Position numbers and translations under genes: made by a program. DNA of 64,000 nucleotides from JAAYPI01 sp036734385 (GTDB lineage: Bacteria > Bacteroidota > Bacteroidia > Bacteroidales > Paludibacteraceae), in contig DAIMYQ010000005.1 of the NCBI GenBank assembly GCA_036734385.1, positions 14,179 through 78,178 of the forward strand. Reading direction: 5' to 3'. Shown in pieces: positions 35,149 through 44,775 of this stretch (the first letter of the stretch is position 1; the number at the start of each line of letters is the position of its first letter). The notes under the pieces were generated by a model. The model did no database searches and was not told the origin of the DNA. It saw nothing but the letters and a program-made list of their open reading frames with translations.

Positions 35149-36876
35149 CTAAATAGTTTCATCTAATAGCTGTATTTTTTTCAATATCAAGTCACGTTCC
35201 TCTTTTAATTTCTCAAGATTGTGTTCCATTTCTTCTATCAATGTTCCTGATTTCTTGGATTTTGCATTTAAAAATCCGAAATTATTCTCGCGTGTTGCAA
35301 TATCTGATTTTATTTGTTCGTAGGTACGTACTAACTTTTCCCTTTCACGGTATAACCCATTTGTAGATTTTTCGCCAGCCCCTACAATAGATGTTTTGAA
35401 AAAATTTAATTTTCTGTCAGTGTCATTTATTTTCAATCTATTAAACTGATCATCAATAGCTTTACGATATTCATTATATATTTTATCTTTTTCTTTAAAA
35501 GGAACATGCCCAATTTCAGCATAACGAGCGGTAAGTTCTTTCAACCCTTCTACAGCAGACCCTTGATACGCAATAATTTCGGCAATTATTTCTTTCTTTT
35601 TTGCCAAATTTTCCGTTTGCTCGGAATTTTTCCCCTTAAATTCTTTTTCCTTTTCAGCAAAGAAAAAATCACAAGCTGTGATAAAACGTTTCCAAATGTA
35701 ATCAGAAACTTTCTTACTAACAGGACCTACCGTTTTCCATTCTTGTTGAAGTTTAATGAGCTCGTCTGTTGTTACTTTCCAATCCTTACTATCTTTAAGA
35801 GCTTCAGCTTTTTCGCACAACAACCTTTTTTTGTCTAAATTAGTATTTAATACGGCTTTGGACTCCTTATAAAAAATACTTTTTTGAATAAAAAATGTAT
35901 CACAAGCCTTTCTAAATCTATCATAAATTTTAGTATTATTCTTTTTGGGAGCAAAACCAATATTTTTCCACGCTTCCTGCAATTTAAGAATTTCTTGTGT
36001 CTTTTCATCCCAACCCTTATACGTTTTTATTTCATCTAAACGCACACTCTCGACTAACTCGCATAACTCCTCCTTCTTCGCCAAATTTTGTTCTTCTTCA
36101 CCCTTTTTCCCTTCATAAAAAACAGCATGATTTTTATTGATAGTTTCAGAAGCTAACTTAAACCGTTGCCATAAAGTTTCTCTATACTCACGAGCCACTG
36201 GACCTAATTCTCTCCATTCAGAATGAAGAATCTGTAATTTTTTAAATGCCTGATTTATATCTTTTTCTTCTAGTAGATTTTCAGCATCTTTGCACAATTC
36301 AACTTTGGCATCGTAATTTTTCTTGAAATCATAATCACGTAGCTCATTGCTAATTTTAACAAAATCGTAGAATTGTTCTAAATACAACTGATATTTTCTA
36401 ACCAATTCTTTGTATTTTTCAGACGGAACAGAACCTATATTGTTCCATTCTTGCTGCAATTCTTTAATTATTGGAAATGTTTTGTTTACATCTTCNNNNN
36501 NNNNNNNNNNNNNNNNNNNNNNNNNNNNNNNNNNNNNNNNNNNNNNNNNNNNNNNNNNNNNNNNNNNNNNNNNNNNNNNNNNNNNNNNNNNNNNNAATAA
36601 AGATTTCAACCTCGCTATTTCCGTTTTTGACTTGTCCAACTGAATTGATTCTCTGATTTTTTCAAGTACTTCAGAAAACGACAACAACTCCTCTGCTACA
36701 ACTTCCTTTTCAGATTCTGATTTCGCTGGTTGCACACTTTGTTCTACACTCAAAGATTCAAGTGGTAACTCAACAACTACTTCCTTTTTTTTCTTTGATT
36801 GCTTCTTTACAATTTCTTCTTTTGCCGGTTTATTTTCTTCTGGCAATAGAGTTTCTTTGTTTTCAAGTGTTTCCAT
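35149..36876 (-). CDS. DUF349 repeat protein (interrupted by assembly gap)
   Basis: An at least 540-residue cytoplasmic, highly charged helical protein made of repeated DUF349 units, each marked by a tryptophan-centred motif such as LQQEWNNIGSVP, LHSEWRELGPV, LQEAWKNIGFAPKK and LQQEWKTVGPV. At least four to five repeats are visible, followed by a coiled-coil C-terminus. The N-terminus (about 75 residues) is acidic and low-complexity. The family function is unknown. 100 N at 36496-36595 remove part of the first repeat region; both flanks read in the same frame, which is chance given a placeholder gap. It precedes the rluB-like gene, probably in the same transcript. Confidence 0.88.
   Translation of the reverse strand: METLENKETLLPEENKPAKEEIVKKQSKKKKEVVVELPLESLSVEQSVQPAKSESEKEVVAEELLSFSEVLEKIRESIQLDKSKTEIARLKSLXXXXXXXXXXXXXXXXXXXXXXXXXXXXXXXXXXEDVNKTFPIIKELQQEWNNIGSVPSEKYKELVRKYQLYLEQFYDFVKISNELRDYDFKKNYDAKVELCKDAENLLEEKDINQAFKKLQILHSEWRELGPVAREYRETLWQRFKLASETINKNHAVFYEGKKGEEEQNLAKKEELCELVESVRLDEIKTYKGWDEKTQEILKLQEAWKNIGFAPKKNNTKIYDRFRKACDTFFIQKSIFYKESKAVLNTNLDKKRLLCEKAEALKDSKDWKVTTDELIKLQQEWKTVGPVSKKVSDYIWKRFITACDFFFAEKEKEFKGKNSEQTENLAKKKEIIAEIIAYQGSAVEGLKELTARYAEIGHVPFKEKDKIYNEYRKAIDDQFNRLKINDTDRKLNFFKTSIVGAGEKSTNGLYREREKLVRTYEQIKSDIATRENNFGFLNAKSKKSGTLIEEMEHNLEKLKEERDLILKKIQLLDETI
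36496..36595. other. Assembly gap (100 N) inside the DUF349 gene
   Basis: Exactly 100 N; the real missing length is unknown. Confidence 0.98.
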
Positions 36877-36931
36877 TTCAAAATCCTTTTAAATTATTGG
36901 AAAAATTCTCACAAAAAATATTGTGGAACTG

Positions 36932-36939
36932 CAAATATA
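36932..36939 (-). promoter_or_regulatory. Putative promoter of the DUF349-rluB operon, -7 box
   Basis: The minus strand reads TATATTTG, an exact TAnnTTTG match followed by CAGTTCC, 56 bases upstream of the start codon. Confidence 0.5.
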
Positions 36940-37032
36940 CGTGTTTTTTTTTTAGTGAATTATTTTTCTTTTAATTAATAGTGTTTTTTGGAAAATTAGC
37001 TTTTCAAATTTCAGTATAACCTAAAAATATAG

Positions 37033-37040
37033 TAATATTG
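37033..37040 (+). promoter_or_regulatory. Possible promoter of thrA, -7 box
   Basis: TAATATTG differs from TAnnTTTG at one position and is followed by CACC. It lies 45 bases before the thrA ATG. The short leader has no room for an amino acid-type attenuator. Confidence 0.35.
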
Positions 37041-37084
37041 CACCTTATTTCACATGGATTTACTTCATATAAAAACATCGTATA

Positions 37085-39514
37085 ATGAAAGTTTTAAAAT
37101 TCGGCGGAACTTCTGTGGGTTCAATTAAAAACATTTTCCAGGTAAAAAATATTGTTAATTCTATTTCCGAACCAACAATCGTGATTGTTTCAGCTGTTGG
37201 AGGAATTACAGACAAGCTAATAAATACAGCAAAAAAAGCATCTTTGGGTAATAAAGAATACGAAAAAGACCTCAAAGAAATTGTTAATATTCACCAAAAT
37301 ATCATTGATGGAGTTATTGCTGAAAAAGATAAAAAAGAGGTTTATGCAACAGTAAACCTTTATTTTGAAGAATTAGCAAACATCTACAATGGAGTTTTTT
37401 TAATTAAAGACCTTTCTGAAAAAACATTAGACGTAATTGAAAGTTACGGAGAACGCATTTCTTCTTTTTTCATAAGCTATGCCATTGATGCAAAATTGAT
37501 TAATGCTTTAGAAATCATTAAAACAGAAACCGTTTTAGGAAAACGAAATATTGACCTAAAAACAACTGTTTCCAAAATACAGGAAACATTTAAAAGTCTT
37601 CCCAAAACATGTATTATGGGTGGATTTATTGCAACATCCTCAAAGACAAATGAAATTACTAATCTAGGAAGAGGTGGTTCAGACTACACTGCAGCTCTTG
37701 TTGCTGCCGCTTTAAATGCAGAACAATTGGAAATTTGGACTGATGTTGACGGATTTTTAACGGCAGACCCCCGACTAGTTCCGAATGCCTATACAATTGA
37801 GCAGTTAAGTTATGTTGAAGCAATGGAATTATCGAATTTTGGAGCTAAAGTCGTATATCCTCCAACAATTTATCCTGTCTATGCGAAAAATATTCCTGTT
37901 TTTATCAAAAACACAAATAATCCAACTGTAAAAGGGACAAAAATTACGAATAAAGAAAATTCTGAAGGAAAAACGATTAAGGGTATTTCATCTATCCACG
38001 ATACCTGTTTGGTTACCCTTCAAGGAATGGGTATGGTTGGTGTCTTAGGAATTAGTTTCAGAACATTTAAAGCATTATCGGATGCCGGCATTAATGTTTT
38101 TTTAATTTCTCAGGCATCTTCGGAAAATTCTACCACTTTTGCTGTAAAAAATTCGGATGCAGAAGCAACGCTTGAAGCATTAACTACTGAATTCAAGAAA
38201 GAAATTGAACGCGGAGATATAGACAAAATTACTCAAGAAAAAGATTTGGCAACTGTTGCTATTGTGGGCGAAAATATGAGAAATAACACAGGTATTGCCG
38301 GAAAATTATTTAACACATTGGGCAGAAGTGGAATTAACGTAATTGCGTGTGCACAAGGAGCCTCCGAAACAAATATTTCATTTGTTGTAAAAATGAGTAA
38401 TTTACCCAAAGCACTAAATGTTATACACGATTCTTTCTTTCTAGCTGATTATCAAGCTCTTAATATATTTTTAGTAGGAACAGGTACAGTAGGTGGAAGT
38501 TTGCTGGAACAAATCAAACAGCAACAAAATAAAATACTAAATCAGAATAGTGTTAAAATTAATGTGGTCGGTATTACTGATTTGAATGGGTCTTACTTTA
38601 ATGCGGAAGGTATTAATTTGAATAATTACCAAACAGAGGTTCGAGAAAAGGGAGAGCCTACTGCTCCTATAGAAATTAGTAAGAAAATATTAGAAATGAA
38701 CCTATTCAATTCTGTATTTGTTGATTGTACCGCAAGTGCTCCAATAGCTGATTTATATGAGAATTTATTGGAAAATAATGTTTCTGTGGTAGCTGCTAAT
38801 AAAATAGCAGCTTCATCAAAATACGAAAACTACATCAAACTAAAAGAAATTGCTCGCAAAAAAGGGGTTAAATATCTTTTCGAAACAAATGTAGGAGCAG
38901 GATTGCCAATCATCAACACAATCAACAATTTGATCAATAGTGGTGACCAAATTTTAAAAATTGAAGCTGTATTGTCAGGTACATTAAACTTTATTTTTAA
39001 CACGATAAGTCAAGAAATTTCTTTTTCTCAATCCATAAAAATGGCTCAGGAAGCACGATTTGCTGAACCCGACCCTCGTATTGACTTGAGTGGAAAAGAC
39101 GTTATTCGCAAATTAGTTATTTTAGCACGTGAATCAGGATACAAGATAGAACAAGAAGATGTTAAAACAAATCTATTCGTTCCAGCCAAGTATTTTGAAG
39201 GTTCATTAGACGATTTTTGGAAAAATATTCCTGCAATGGATGCTGAATTTGAGTCACAAAGAAAACGCTTAGAAGCAGCACAAAAGAAATTCCGCTTTGT
39301 GGCTAAGATGGAAAATGGTGCTTGTGAGGTTGGTTTGCAAGAAGTTGACAATCGTCATCCATTTTACGATTTGGAAGGAAGCAACAATATAATTACTATA
39401 CAAACTGAACGTTATTTTAATGATCCGATGATTATTAAAGGATATGGTGCCGGAGCAAGTGTAACAGCTGCGGGTGTGTTTGGTGATATTATAAGCATTG
39501 TAAATATTCGATAG
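37085..39514 (+). CDS. thrA: Bifunctional aspartokinase / homoserine dehydrogenase
   Basis: This 809-residue fusion catalyses the first and third steps from aspartate to threonine, methionine and lysine. Residues 1-290 are the kinase (KFGGTSVGSIKNI, then GRGGSDYTAALVAAAL). About 300-450 are tandem ACT regulatory domains, where threonine would give feedback inhibition. The C-terminal part is homoserine dehydrogenase (NAD(P)-binding FLVGTGTVGGSLLEQI, then FETNVGAGLPIINTINNL and AEPDPRIDLSGKDVIRKL). The protein has the usual ThrA length. thrB and thrC are not next to it, unlike in enterics. Two lipoprotein genes and glmM follow on the same strand. Confidence 0.96.
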   Translation: MKVLKFGGTSVGSIKNIFQVKNIVNSISEPTIVIVSAVGGITDKLINTAKKASLGNKEYEKDLKEIVNIHQNIIDGVIAEKDKKEVYATVNLYFEELANIYNGVFLIKDLSEKTLDVIESYGERISSFFISYAIDAKLINALEIIKTETVLGKRNIDLKTTVSKIQETFKSLPKTCIMGGFIATSSKTNEITNLGRGGSDYTAALVAAALNAEQLEIWTDVDGFLTADPRLVPNAYTIEQLSYVEAMELSNFGAKVVYPPTIYPVYAKNIPVFIKNTNNPTVKGTKITNKENSEGKTIKGISSIHDTCLVTLQGMGMVGVLGISFRTFKALSDAGINVFLISQASSENSTTFAVKNSDAEATLEALTTEFKKEIERGDIDKITQEKDLATVAIVGENMRNNTGIAGKLFNTLGRSGINVIACAQGASETNISFVVKMSNLPKALNVIHDSFFLADYQALNIFLVGTGTVGGSLLEQIKQQQNKILNQNSVKINVVGITDLNGSYFNAEGINLNNYQTEVREKGEPTAPIEISKKILEMNLFNSVFVDCTASAPIADLYENLLENNVSVVAANKIAASSKYENYIKLKEIARKKGVKYLFETNVGAGLPIINTINNLINSGDQILKIEAVLSGTLNFIFNTISQEISFSQSIKMAQEARFAEPDPRIDLSGKDVIRKLVILARESGYKIEQEDVKTNLFVPAKYFEGSLDDFWKNIPAMDAEFESQRKRLEAAQKKFRFVAKMENGACEVGLQEVDNRHPFYDLEGSNNIITIQTERYFNDPMIIKGYGAGASVTAAGVFGDIISIVNIR

Positions 39515-39523
39515 AAAATTCTT

Positions 39524-40069
39524 ATGAACAAAAGTTCCTTTTTATTTGCTACTTTTTTTATATGCTTATCTTGTTTAGTTAGTTGTAACAAACAATCGCC
39601 TCAAGATCCTGCAAATAAGGTTAGTCGGGTAGATACGGTTGCTGAAAAGTTATTGGTACTAAACCAAGCATATATAGAAGACGAATCAAAAGAAATTCTG
39701 GAATATATACAAAAAAACAGACTTCCTATGCAAAAAACAGATATCGGAGTTTGGTATTGTATTGAGAAAGAAGGAAAAGGTCGTAAAGCAGAAAAAAATC
39801 AAAAAGTTGCACTCGCCTACTCTCTCGAATTGTTAGATGGTTCTGTTTGTTATTCTTCAGATAAACAAGGAGTTAAAAAGTTTATCGTTGGTAAGTGTCA
39901 AGTTGAAAGGGGTTTGGAAGAAGTTATCAAATTGTTTAACACAGGAACAGAGGCAGTTATTATCATTCCTTCCTATTTAGCTCATGGTGTAGCTGGTGAC
40001 AGGCAATGTATTACTCCTCGAACATCTATTTTATACAGGATAAAAATATTAAGCATTGAAAATTCATAA
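39524..40069 (+). CDS. FKBP-type peptidyl-prolyl isomerase lipoprotein (GldI-like)
   Basis: A 181-residue lipoprotein: signal peptide with lipobox LVSC, lipidated Cys21, then an alpha-helical linker and an FKBP domain (about 75-178) with GVWYCIEKEGKG, VALAYSLELLDGSVCYSS, GLEEVIKLFNTGTEAVIIIPSYLAHG and a C-terminal SILYRIKILSI strand. It should act in the periplasm or at the outer membrane as a folding factor. Similar lipoproteins are called GldI in gliding Bacteroidetes, but gliding is not implied here. It lies 9 bases after thrA. Confidence 0.85.
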   Translation: MNKSSFLFATFFICLSCLVSCNKQSPQDPANKVSRVDTVAEKLLVLNQAYIEDESKEILEYIQKNRLPMQKTDIGVWYCIEKEGKGRKAEKNQKVALAYSLELLDGSVCYSSDKQGVKKFIVGKCQVERGLEEVIKLFNTGTEAVIIIPSYLAHGVAGDRQCITPRTSILYRIKILSIENS

Positions 40070-40134
40070 ATCAATTATTTTCAGGATAATTGATCATTAT
40101 TTGTACTGTAAACAATTACTTAAACTATTTTCGA

Positions 40135-40677
40135 ATGAAAGTAACACTGAAATTTTTTCTACTATTCTTACTGATTCTCCCTTTTTTCTCAAGCTGCAGT
40201 AATGATGAAACGTATGCAGAAAAGCTAAAGAAAGAAAAAACAAAATTAAATGATTATATACAGGCAAATAATCTAGAAATATCAAGCGATTCGGCTTATT
40301 GTTTCAGTCACACAATTCCATGGCCGGAAAATCTTTATTTTAAAACTCCTCGGGGTGCCTATATTAACATTATCAGTAATGATACAACAAAAAGAGCAGC
40401 AACAGAAGGATGCTCTGTTATTGTGCGTTATGTAGCAACTAATATTGAAGGAACAGTTATTGCGGATAATATTTCAACTGCTGATAGTAGAAATGGTTAT
40501 GAATTTATATATACAGCGGATAGCAGCACTCCTTGCATTGCATGGAATGATGTTATGCCTTACCTACACAATGACGCTGAAGCAACAATTATTGCAACCT
40601 CCAAAATAGGATTTAGCACATACCAAACATCTGTTACCACTGTTATTTCTACCGTATCTTTAACCATAACAAATTAA
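40135..40677 (+). CDS. DUF4827 lipoprotein, probably a degenerate FKBP domain
   Basis: A 180-residue lipoprotein with signal peptide and lipobox FSSC (Cys21), then EKLKKEKTKLNDYIQANNLEI and a beta-rich domain. The pattern VIVRYVATNIEGTVIADN followed by PCIAWNDVMPYLHNDAEATI parallels the FKBP core of the preceding gene, but the catalytic hydrophobic pocket residues are largely unlike it. I assign it to DUF4827 from recollection. The start at 40135 is chosen because the upstream in-frame ATG at 40090 would put 15 residues before the signal peptide. Confidence 0.75.
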   Translation: MKVTLKFFLLFLLILPFFSSCSNDETYAEKLKKEKTKLNDYIQANNLEISSDSAYCFSHTIPWPENLYFKTPRGAYINIISNDTTKRAATEGCSVIVRYVATNIEGTVIADNISTADSRNGYEFIYTADSSTPCIAWNDVMPYLHNDAEATIIATSKIGFSTYQTSVTTVISTVSLTITN

Positions 40678-40688
40678 TTATACAATAT

Positions 40689-42077
40689 ATGACTTTAATC
40701 AAATCTATTTCAGGTATTAGAGGAACTATTGGAGGAAAATCCGGAGAAGGATTAAGTCCCCTTGATATTGTTAAATTCACAGCAGCTTATGCCACATGGA
40801 TATCTAAAAACAATAGTTTACATACAAATAAGATAGTGGTCGGAAGAGATGCTCGCATTTCCGGCGAAATGGTAAATAACATCGTAACAGGCACTCTTAT
40901 GGGTATGGGAATTGATGTTGTAAACATTGGACTTGCCTCTACTCCCACTACAGAAATTGCTGTAACAATGGAAAAAGCTATTGGAGGAATTATTCTCACA
41001 GCAAGTCACAATCCAATACAATGGAATGCATTGAAACTTCTCAATGAAAATGGAGAATTCTTAGATGATAAAGCAGGAAAAGAAGTATTAGCTCTAGCCG
41101 CATCAGAAAATTTTTCATTTGCAGAAGTTCTTTCCTTAGGAAAAGTATTTAGCAACGATACTTACAACAAAAAACATATAGAAAATGTACTTGCCCTTAA
41201 ATTGGTAGATATACAAGCTATCAAAAAGGCTGATTTTAGCGTTGCTATTGACTGCGTAAATTCTGTCGGTGGAATTATTCTTCCACAACTGTTGCAAGCA
41301 TTAGGAATAAAAAAAATAACAAAATTGAATTGCGACGCTAATGGACATTTTTCTCATAATCCGGAACCAATTCCTGAAAACCTAACCGAAATAGCTAATG
41401 TTATAAAGAATGAAAAAGTTGATGTGGGTTTTGTAGTAGATCCTGACGTCGATAGATTGGCTATTATTTGTGAAAATGGAGAAATGTTTGGTGAAGAATA
41501 TACATTAGTTTCTGTAGCTGATTACATTTTGGAAAACACTCCCGGCAATTCAGTTTCCAACCTTAGCTCAACCCGTGCTCTACGTGATATTACTCAAAAG
41601 CATGGAGGTTCTTACACTGCTGCTGCCGTAGGAGAAGTCAATGTGGTAACTAAAATGAAAGAAACAAATGCCATTATAGGCGGCGAAGGTAATGGTGGCG
41701 TTATTTACCCTGAAAGTCATTATGGAAGGGATGCTTTGGTCGGCATTGCTTTATTTTTAAGTCATTTGGCTCACAAAAAATTGAAAGTTACGGCACTTCG
41801 AGCAACTTATCCTCCATACTTTATTTCAAAACAAAAAGTACAACTTACACCAAAAATAGATGTAGACGCTATTCTTCTCAAAGTGAAAGAAAAATTTACC
41901 AACTACCCTATTACCGATATAGATGGTGTAAAGATAGACTTCCCTGAAAAATGGGTTCATTTACGTAAATCAAACACAGAACCTATCATACGCATTTATG
42001 CAGAAGCACAAACAATGGGGGAAGCAGAAACTTTGGGAGCAGAAATAATTGCCATTATTCAAGAATTAGCAAAATAA
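40689..42077 (+). CDS. glmM: Phosphoglucosamine mutase (phosphohexomutase family)
   Basis: A 462-residue alpha-D-phosphohexomutase with the phosphoserine loop LTASHNPIQWNALK (Ser106), the metal-binding loop VDPDVDRLAII, the sugar-specificity loop GGEGNGGVIYPE and the C-terminal phosphate-binding RKSNTEPIIRIYAEA. It should convert glucosamine-6-phosphate to glucosamine-1-phosphate for cell-wall and LPS precursors. A phosphomannomutase or phosphoglucomutase activity is possible within this family. It begins 11 bases after the DUF4827 gene and ends at a strong shared terminator. Confidence 0.88.
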   Translation: MTLIKSISGIRGTIGGKSGEGLSPLDIVKFTAAYATWISKNNSLHTNKIVVGRDARISGEMVNNIVTGTLMGMGIDVVNIGLASTPTTEIAVTMEKAIGGIILTASHNPIQWNALKLLNENGEFLDDKAGKEVLALAASENFSFAEVLSLGKVFSNDTYNKKHIENVLALKLVDIQAIKKADFSVAIDCVNSVGGIILPQLLQALGIKKITKLNCDANGHFSHNPEPIPENLTEIANVIKNEKVDVGFVVDPDVDRLAIICENGEMFGEEYTLVSVADYILENTPGNSVSNLSSTRALRDITQKHGGSYTAAAVGEVNVVTKMKETNAIIGGEGNGGVIYPESHYGRDALVGIALFLSHLAHKKLKVTALRATYPPYFISKQKVQLTPKIDVDAILLKVKEKFTNYPITDIDGVKIDFPEKWVHLRKSNTEPIIRIYAEAQTMGEAETLGAEIIAIIQELAK

Positions 42078-42090
42078 AGAATCAAATATT

Positions 42091-42138
42091 TTCAAATAAG
42101 AAAGGCAACCTTTATAAAGGTTGCCTTTCTTATTTGAA
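42091..42138. terminator. Bidirectional terminator, 22-bp perfect stem
   Basis: Perfect 22-bp inverted repeat (42091-42112 and 42117-42138) with loop TATA between the convergent glmM and fba genes. The core AAGGTTGCCTTTCTT is GC-richer and the outer arms are A/T-rich, so it can act on both transcripts. Confidence 0.85.
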
Positions 42139-42151
42139 TAACAAGTATTAA

Positions 42152-43147
42152 TTATGCCTTTCCAGCACTACCCAACACTTTTTCTACTTTGTGTGTATAT
42201 AATTTTTTCAATTCTTCACGAGCCGGTCCAAGATATTGACGAGGGTCAAATTTATCAGGACTGTCATTGAAAAATTTACGTACAGCAGCAGTCATTGCTA
42301 AACGTCCATCTGAGTCAATATTAATTTTACAAACTGCAGAAGCAGCAGCTCTACGCAATTGATCTTCAGGAATACCAATGGTATCTTTCAATTTACCACC
42401 GTTTTCATTGATAGTTTTAACATATTCTTGTGGAACTGAAGAAGATCCGTGAAGAACAATAGGAAATCCAGGTATTTTCTTTTCTATTTCTTCCAAAATA
42501 TCAAAACGCAATGGAGGAGGAACAAGAGTTCCATTTTCATCGCGAGTACATTGAGCAGGAGTAAATTTGTTCGCTCCATGAGAAGTTCCTATTGAAATAG
42601 CCAAAGAATCAACGCCAGTACGAGAGACGAAATCAATTACTTCCGCAGGATGAGTATAATGACTGACTTCCGCAGCGACATCATCTTCAACACCTGCTAA
42701 AACGCCTAATTCACCTTCTACAGATACACCATATTTGTGAGCATATTCAACAACTTGCTTGGTTAATGCAATATTATCTTCGTAAGAATGATGAGAACCA
42801 TCAATCATGACTGATGAAAATCCCATATCTACACAACTTTTGCAAAGTTCAAAAGTATCACCGTGATCAAGATGTAAACAAATTTGAGGTTGTTCCCAAC
42901 CCAATTCTTTTGCATATTCAACAGCTCCTTGAGCCATATAACGCAACAATGTTTGGTTAGCATATTTACGAGCACCACTGGACACTTGTAAAATAACCGG
43001 AGATTTTGTTTCAGCACACGCAGCTACAATAGCTTGCATTTGCTCCATGTTGTTAAAATTGAAAGCAGGTATTGCATAACCTCCTTTGATAGCTTTTTTG
43101 AACATCTCTGTGGTGTTCACTAAACCAAGTTCTTTGTAAGAAACCAT
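42152..43147 (-). CDS. fba: Class II fructose-bisphosphate aldolase
   Basis: A 331-residue zinc-dependent aldolase for the glycolytic/gluconeogenic cleavage of fructose-1,6-bisphosphate. Signatures: GYAIPAFNFNNMEQ, LHLDHGDTFELCK with zinc-binding His, MIDGSHHSYEDN, EGELGVLAGVEDDV, and VLHGSSSVPQEYV. The start at 43147 (MVSYKELGLVN) fits the family; an earlier ATG at 43201 falls in the promoter. It appears to be monocistronic. Confidence 0.95.
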   Translation of the reverse strand: MVSYKELGLVNTTEMFKKAIKGGYAIPAFNFNNMEQMQAIVAACAETKSPVILQVSSGARKYANQTLLRYMAQGAVEYAKELGWEQPQICLHLDHGDTFELCKSCVDMGFSSVMIDGSHHSYEDNIALTKQVVEYAHKYGVSVEGELGVLAGVEDDVAAEVSHYTHPAEVIDFVSRTGVDSLAISIGTSHGANKFTPAQCTRDENGTLVPPPLRFDILEEIEKKIPGFPIVLHGSSSVPQEYVKTINENGGKLKDTIGIPEDQLRRAAASAVCKINIDSDGRLAMTAAVRKFFNDSPDKFDPRQYLGPAREELKKLYTHKVEKVLGSAGKA

Positions 43148-43200
43148 GTTGTTATTTATTTTATTGATTAATAGATTTGTTATTTTTCTAAAGAGCAGCA

Positions 43201-43208
43201 CAAAAATA
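43201..43208 (-). promoter_or_regulatory. Promoter of fba, -7 box
   Basis: The minus strand reads TATTTTTG, followed by TGC. It lies 54 bases upstream of the start chosen for fba and overlaps the longer alternative start, supporting the shorter one. Confidence 0.5.
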
Positions 43209-43256
43209 ATAATTTTTTCTCTAAAAAGCTTGAGATTTGTAGAAAAATATCCGTCT

Positions 43257-43290
43257 TTTTACTTCAAAAACAATAATTTTTGAAGTAAAA
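43257..43290 (-). terminator. Terminator of radA
   Basis: A perfect 14-bp inverted repeat TTTTACTTCAAAAA / TTTTTGAAGTAAAA with a 6-base loop, just after the radA stop on the minus strand. Confidence 0.7.
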
Positions 43291-43294
43291 TCAC

Positions 43295-44680
43295 TTATGC
43301 TTTTTTAACTTTCGATGAAAAAAGAACTTTAAAAGCATCTTCCACCTTTTTCACAGAAATAATTTCAATGTCTTTATTTTTGATATTTACCCCTTTCAAA
43401 TTAAAACCGGGTACCACTATCTTCTTAAAACCCAACCTCTCCGCTTCACCAATACGTTGTTCAATCCTATTCACAGGACGTATTTCTCCAGAAAGACCAA
43501 CTTCACCCGTCAAGGACAAATTTTTATCAATAGCAAAATCCAAACTTGAGGATAAAACAGCACTAATAACTGCCAAATCGATAGCAGGGTCTTTCACTTT
43601 AAGCCCACCTGCAATATTCAAAAAAACATCTTTCTGTGCAATTTTAAATCCGGCTCTTTTTTCCAAAACAGCCAATAGCATATTCATTCTTCGCACATCA
43701 AAGCCCGTTGCAGAGCGTTGTGGAGTACCATAGGCAGCCGTACTAGTTAAAGCCTGAACTTCTATCAAAAACGGTCTTATACCCTCAATAGCAGACGCAA
43801 TGGCAACTCCACTTAAACCTTCATGATTTTGCGAAAGCAATAATTCGGATGGATTACTAACTTCACGTAAACCATTTTGACGCATTTCAAATATTCCCAA
43901 TTCAGAAGTACTTCCAAAACGATTCTTAATAGAACGCAAAATTCGATACATATAATGCTGATCACCTTCAAATTGCAACACCGTATCAACAATATGTTCC
44001 AAAATTTTCGGACCTGCTATCATTCCATCCTTCGTAATATGACCGACAATAAACACGGGAGTGACAGATTCTTTTGCAAACTTCAAAATAGAAGCGGCAC
44101 ATTCTCTTACTTGAGTAATACTACCTGGAGAAGACTCTACCGATTCACTAAATATGGTTTGTATAGAATCTATGATAAGTAAATCAGGCTTAATGTTTTG
44201 TATGTGCACATAAATTTGTTCAAGTGACGTTTCACTAACAATGTAACACTCCGTTTGCTTATCAGAGATGCGTTCTGCACGCAATTTGAGCTGTCTGGCA
44301 CTTTCCTCCCCCGACACATACAAAACACGTAAATTAGGCAAATTAAGAGCTACTTGCAACACTAAAGTTGACTTTCCAATTCCCGGTTCACCTCCTATAA
44401 GAACTAATGATCCTGGTACCAACCCTCCACCTAACACCCGATTGAGCTCTTCATTTTTCATATCGATGCGTTCTTCATTTACGCCTTCAATATCACGCAA
44501 CAGCATCGGCTTTTGTTTAGTAATTTCCATGCCAAATGGAAGTTGTTTAGAAGATGTATCTTTGCGTTCAACTTCTTCAACACAAGTGTTCCATTCTCCA
44601 CAGGAAGAACATCTTCCAAACCACTTTGGAGAATCATTACCACAATTTCGACAGACGTATACAGTCTTTACTTTTGCCAT
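43295..44680 (-). CDS. radA: DNA repair protein RadA
   Basis: A 461-residue RecA-like branch-migration ATPase for recombinational repair. It has an N-terminal zinc finger (YVCRNCGNDSPKWFGRCSSCGEW), Walker A GGEPGIGKST, the RadA-specific KNRFGSTSE motif, and a C-terminal Lon-like domain with SLTGEVGLSGEIRPV. The length and all motifs fit. It is separated from panD by a terminator and ends at its own hairpin. Confidence 0.97.
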   Translation of the reverse strand: MAKVKTVYVCRNCGNDSPKWFGRCSSCGEWNTCVEEVERKDTSSKQLPFGMEITKQKPMLLRDIEGVNEERIDMKNEELNRVLGGGLVPGSLVLIGGEPGIGKSTLVLQVALNLPNLRVLYVSGEESARQLKLRAERISDKQTECYIVSETSLEQIYVHIQNIKPDLLIIDSIQTIFSESVESSPGSITQVRECAASILKFAKESVTPVFIVGHITKDGMIAGPKILEHIVDTVLQFEGDQHYMYRILRSIKNRFGSTSELGIFEMRQNGLREVSNPSELLLSQNHEGLSGVAIASAIEGIRPFLIEVQALTSTAAYGTPQRSATGFDVRRMNMLLAVLEKRAGFKIAQKDVFLNIAGGLKVKDPAIDLAVISAVLSSSLDFAIDKNLSLTGEVGLSGEIRPVNRIEQRIGEAERLGFKKIVVPGFNLKGVNIKNKDIEIISVKKVEDAFKVLFSSKVKKA

Positions 44681-44738
44681 TACTTTCTGGGTGCTAAAAT
44701 TCGTGCTAAATTCGGAAATTAGAGATTAAAAACAAAAT

Positions 44739-44770
44739 AAAAAACCACCTTTTCTTAAAAGTGGTTTTTA
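44739..44770 (-). terminator. Terminator of panC-panD
   Basis: On the minus strand AAAAACCACTTTT pairs with AAAAGGTGGTTTTT (one bulge, 3-base loop) and is followed by a T-run. It lies just after the panD stop. Confidence 0.75.
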
Positions 44771-44775
44771 TTCCT

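Noticed and set aside
36877..37084. Threonine/isoleucine attenuator before thrA
   Set aside because: The leader after the likely promoter is under 40 bases and has no leader peptide or terminator hairpin.
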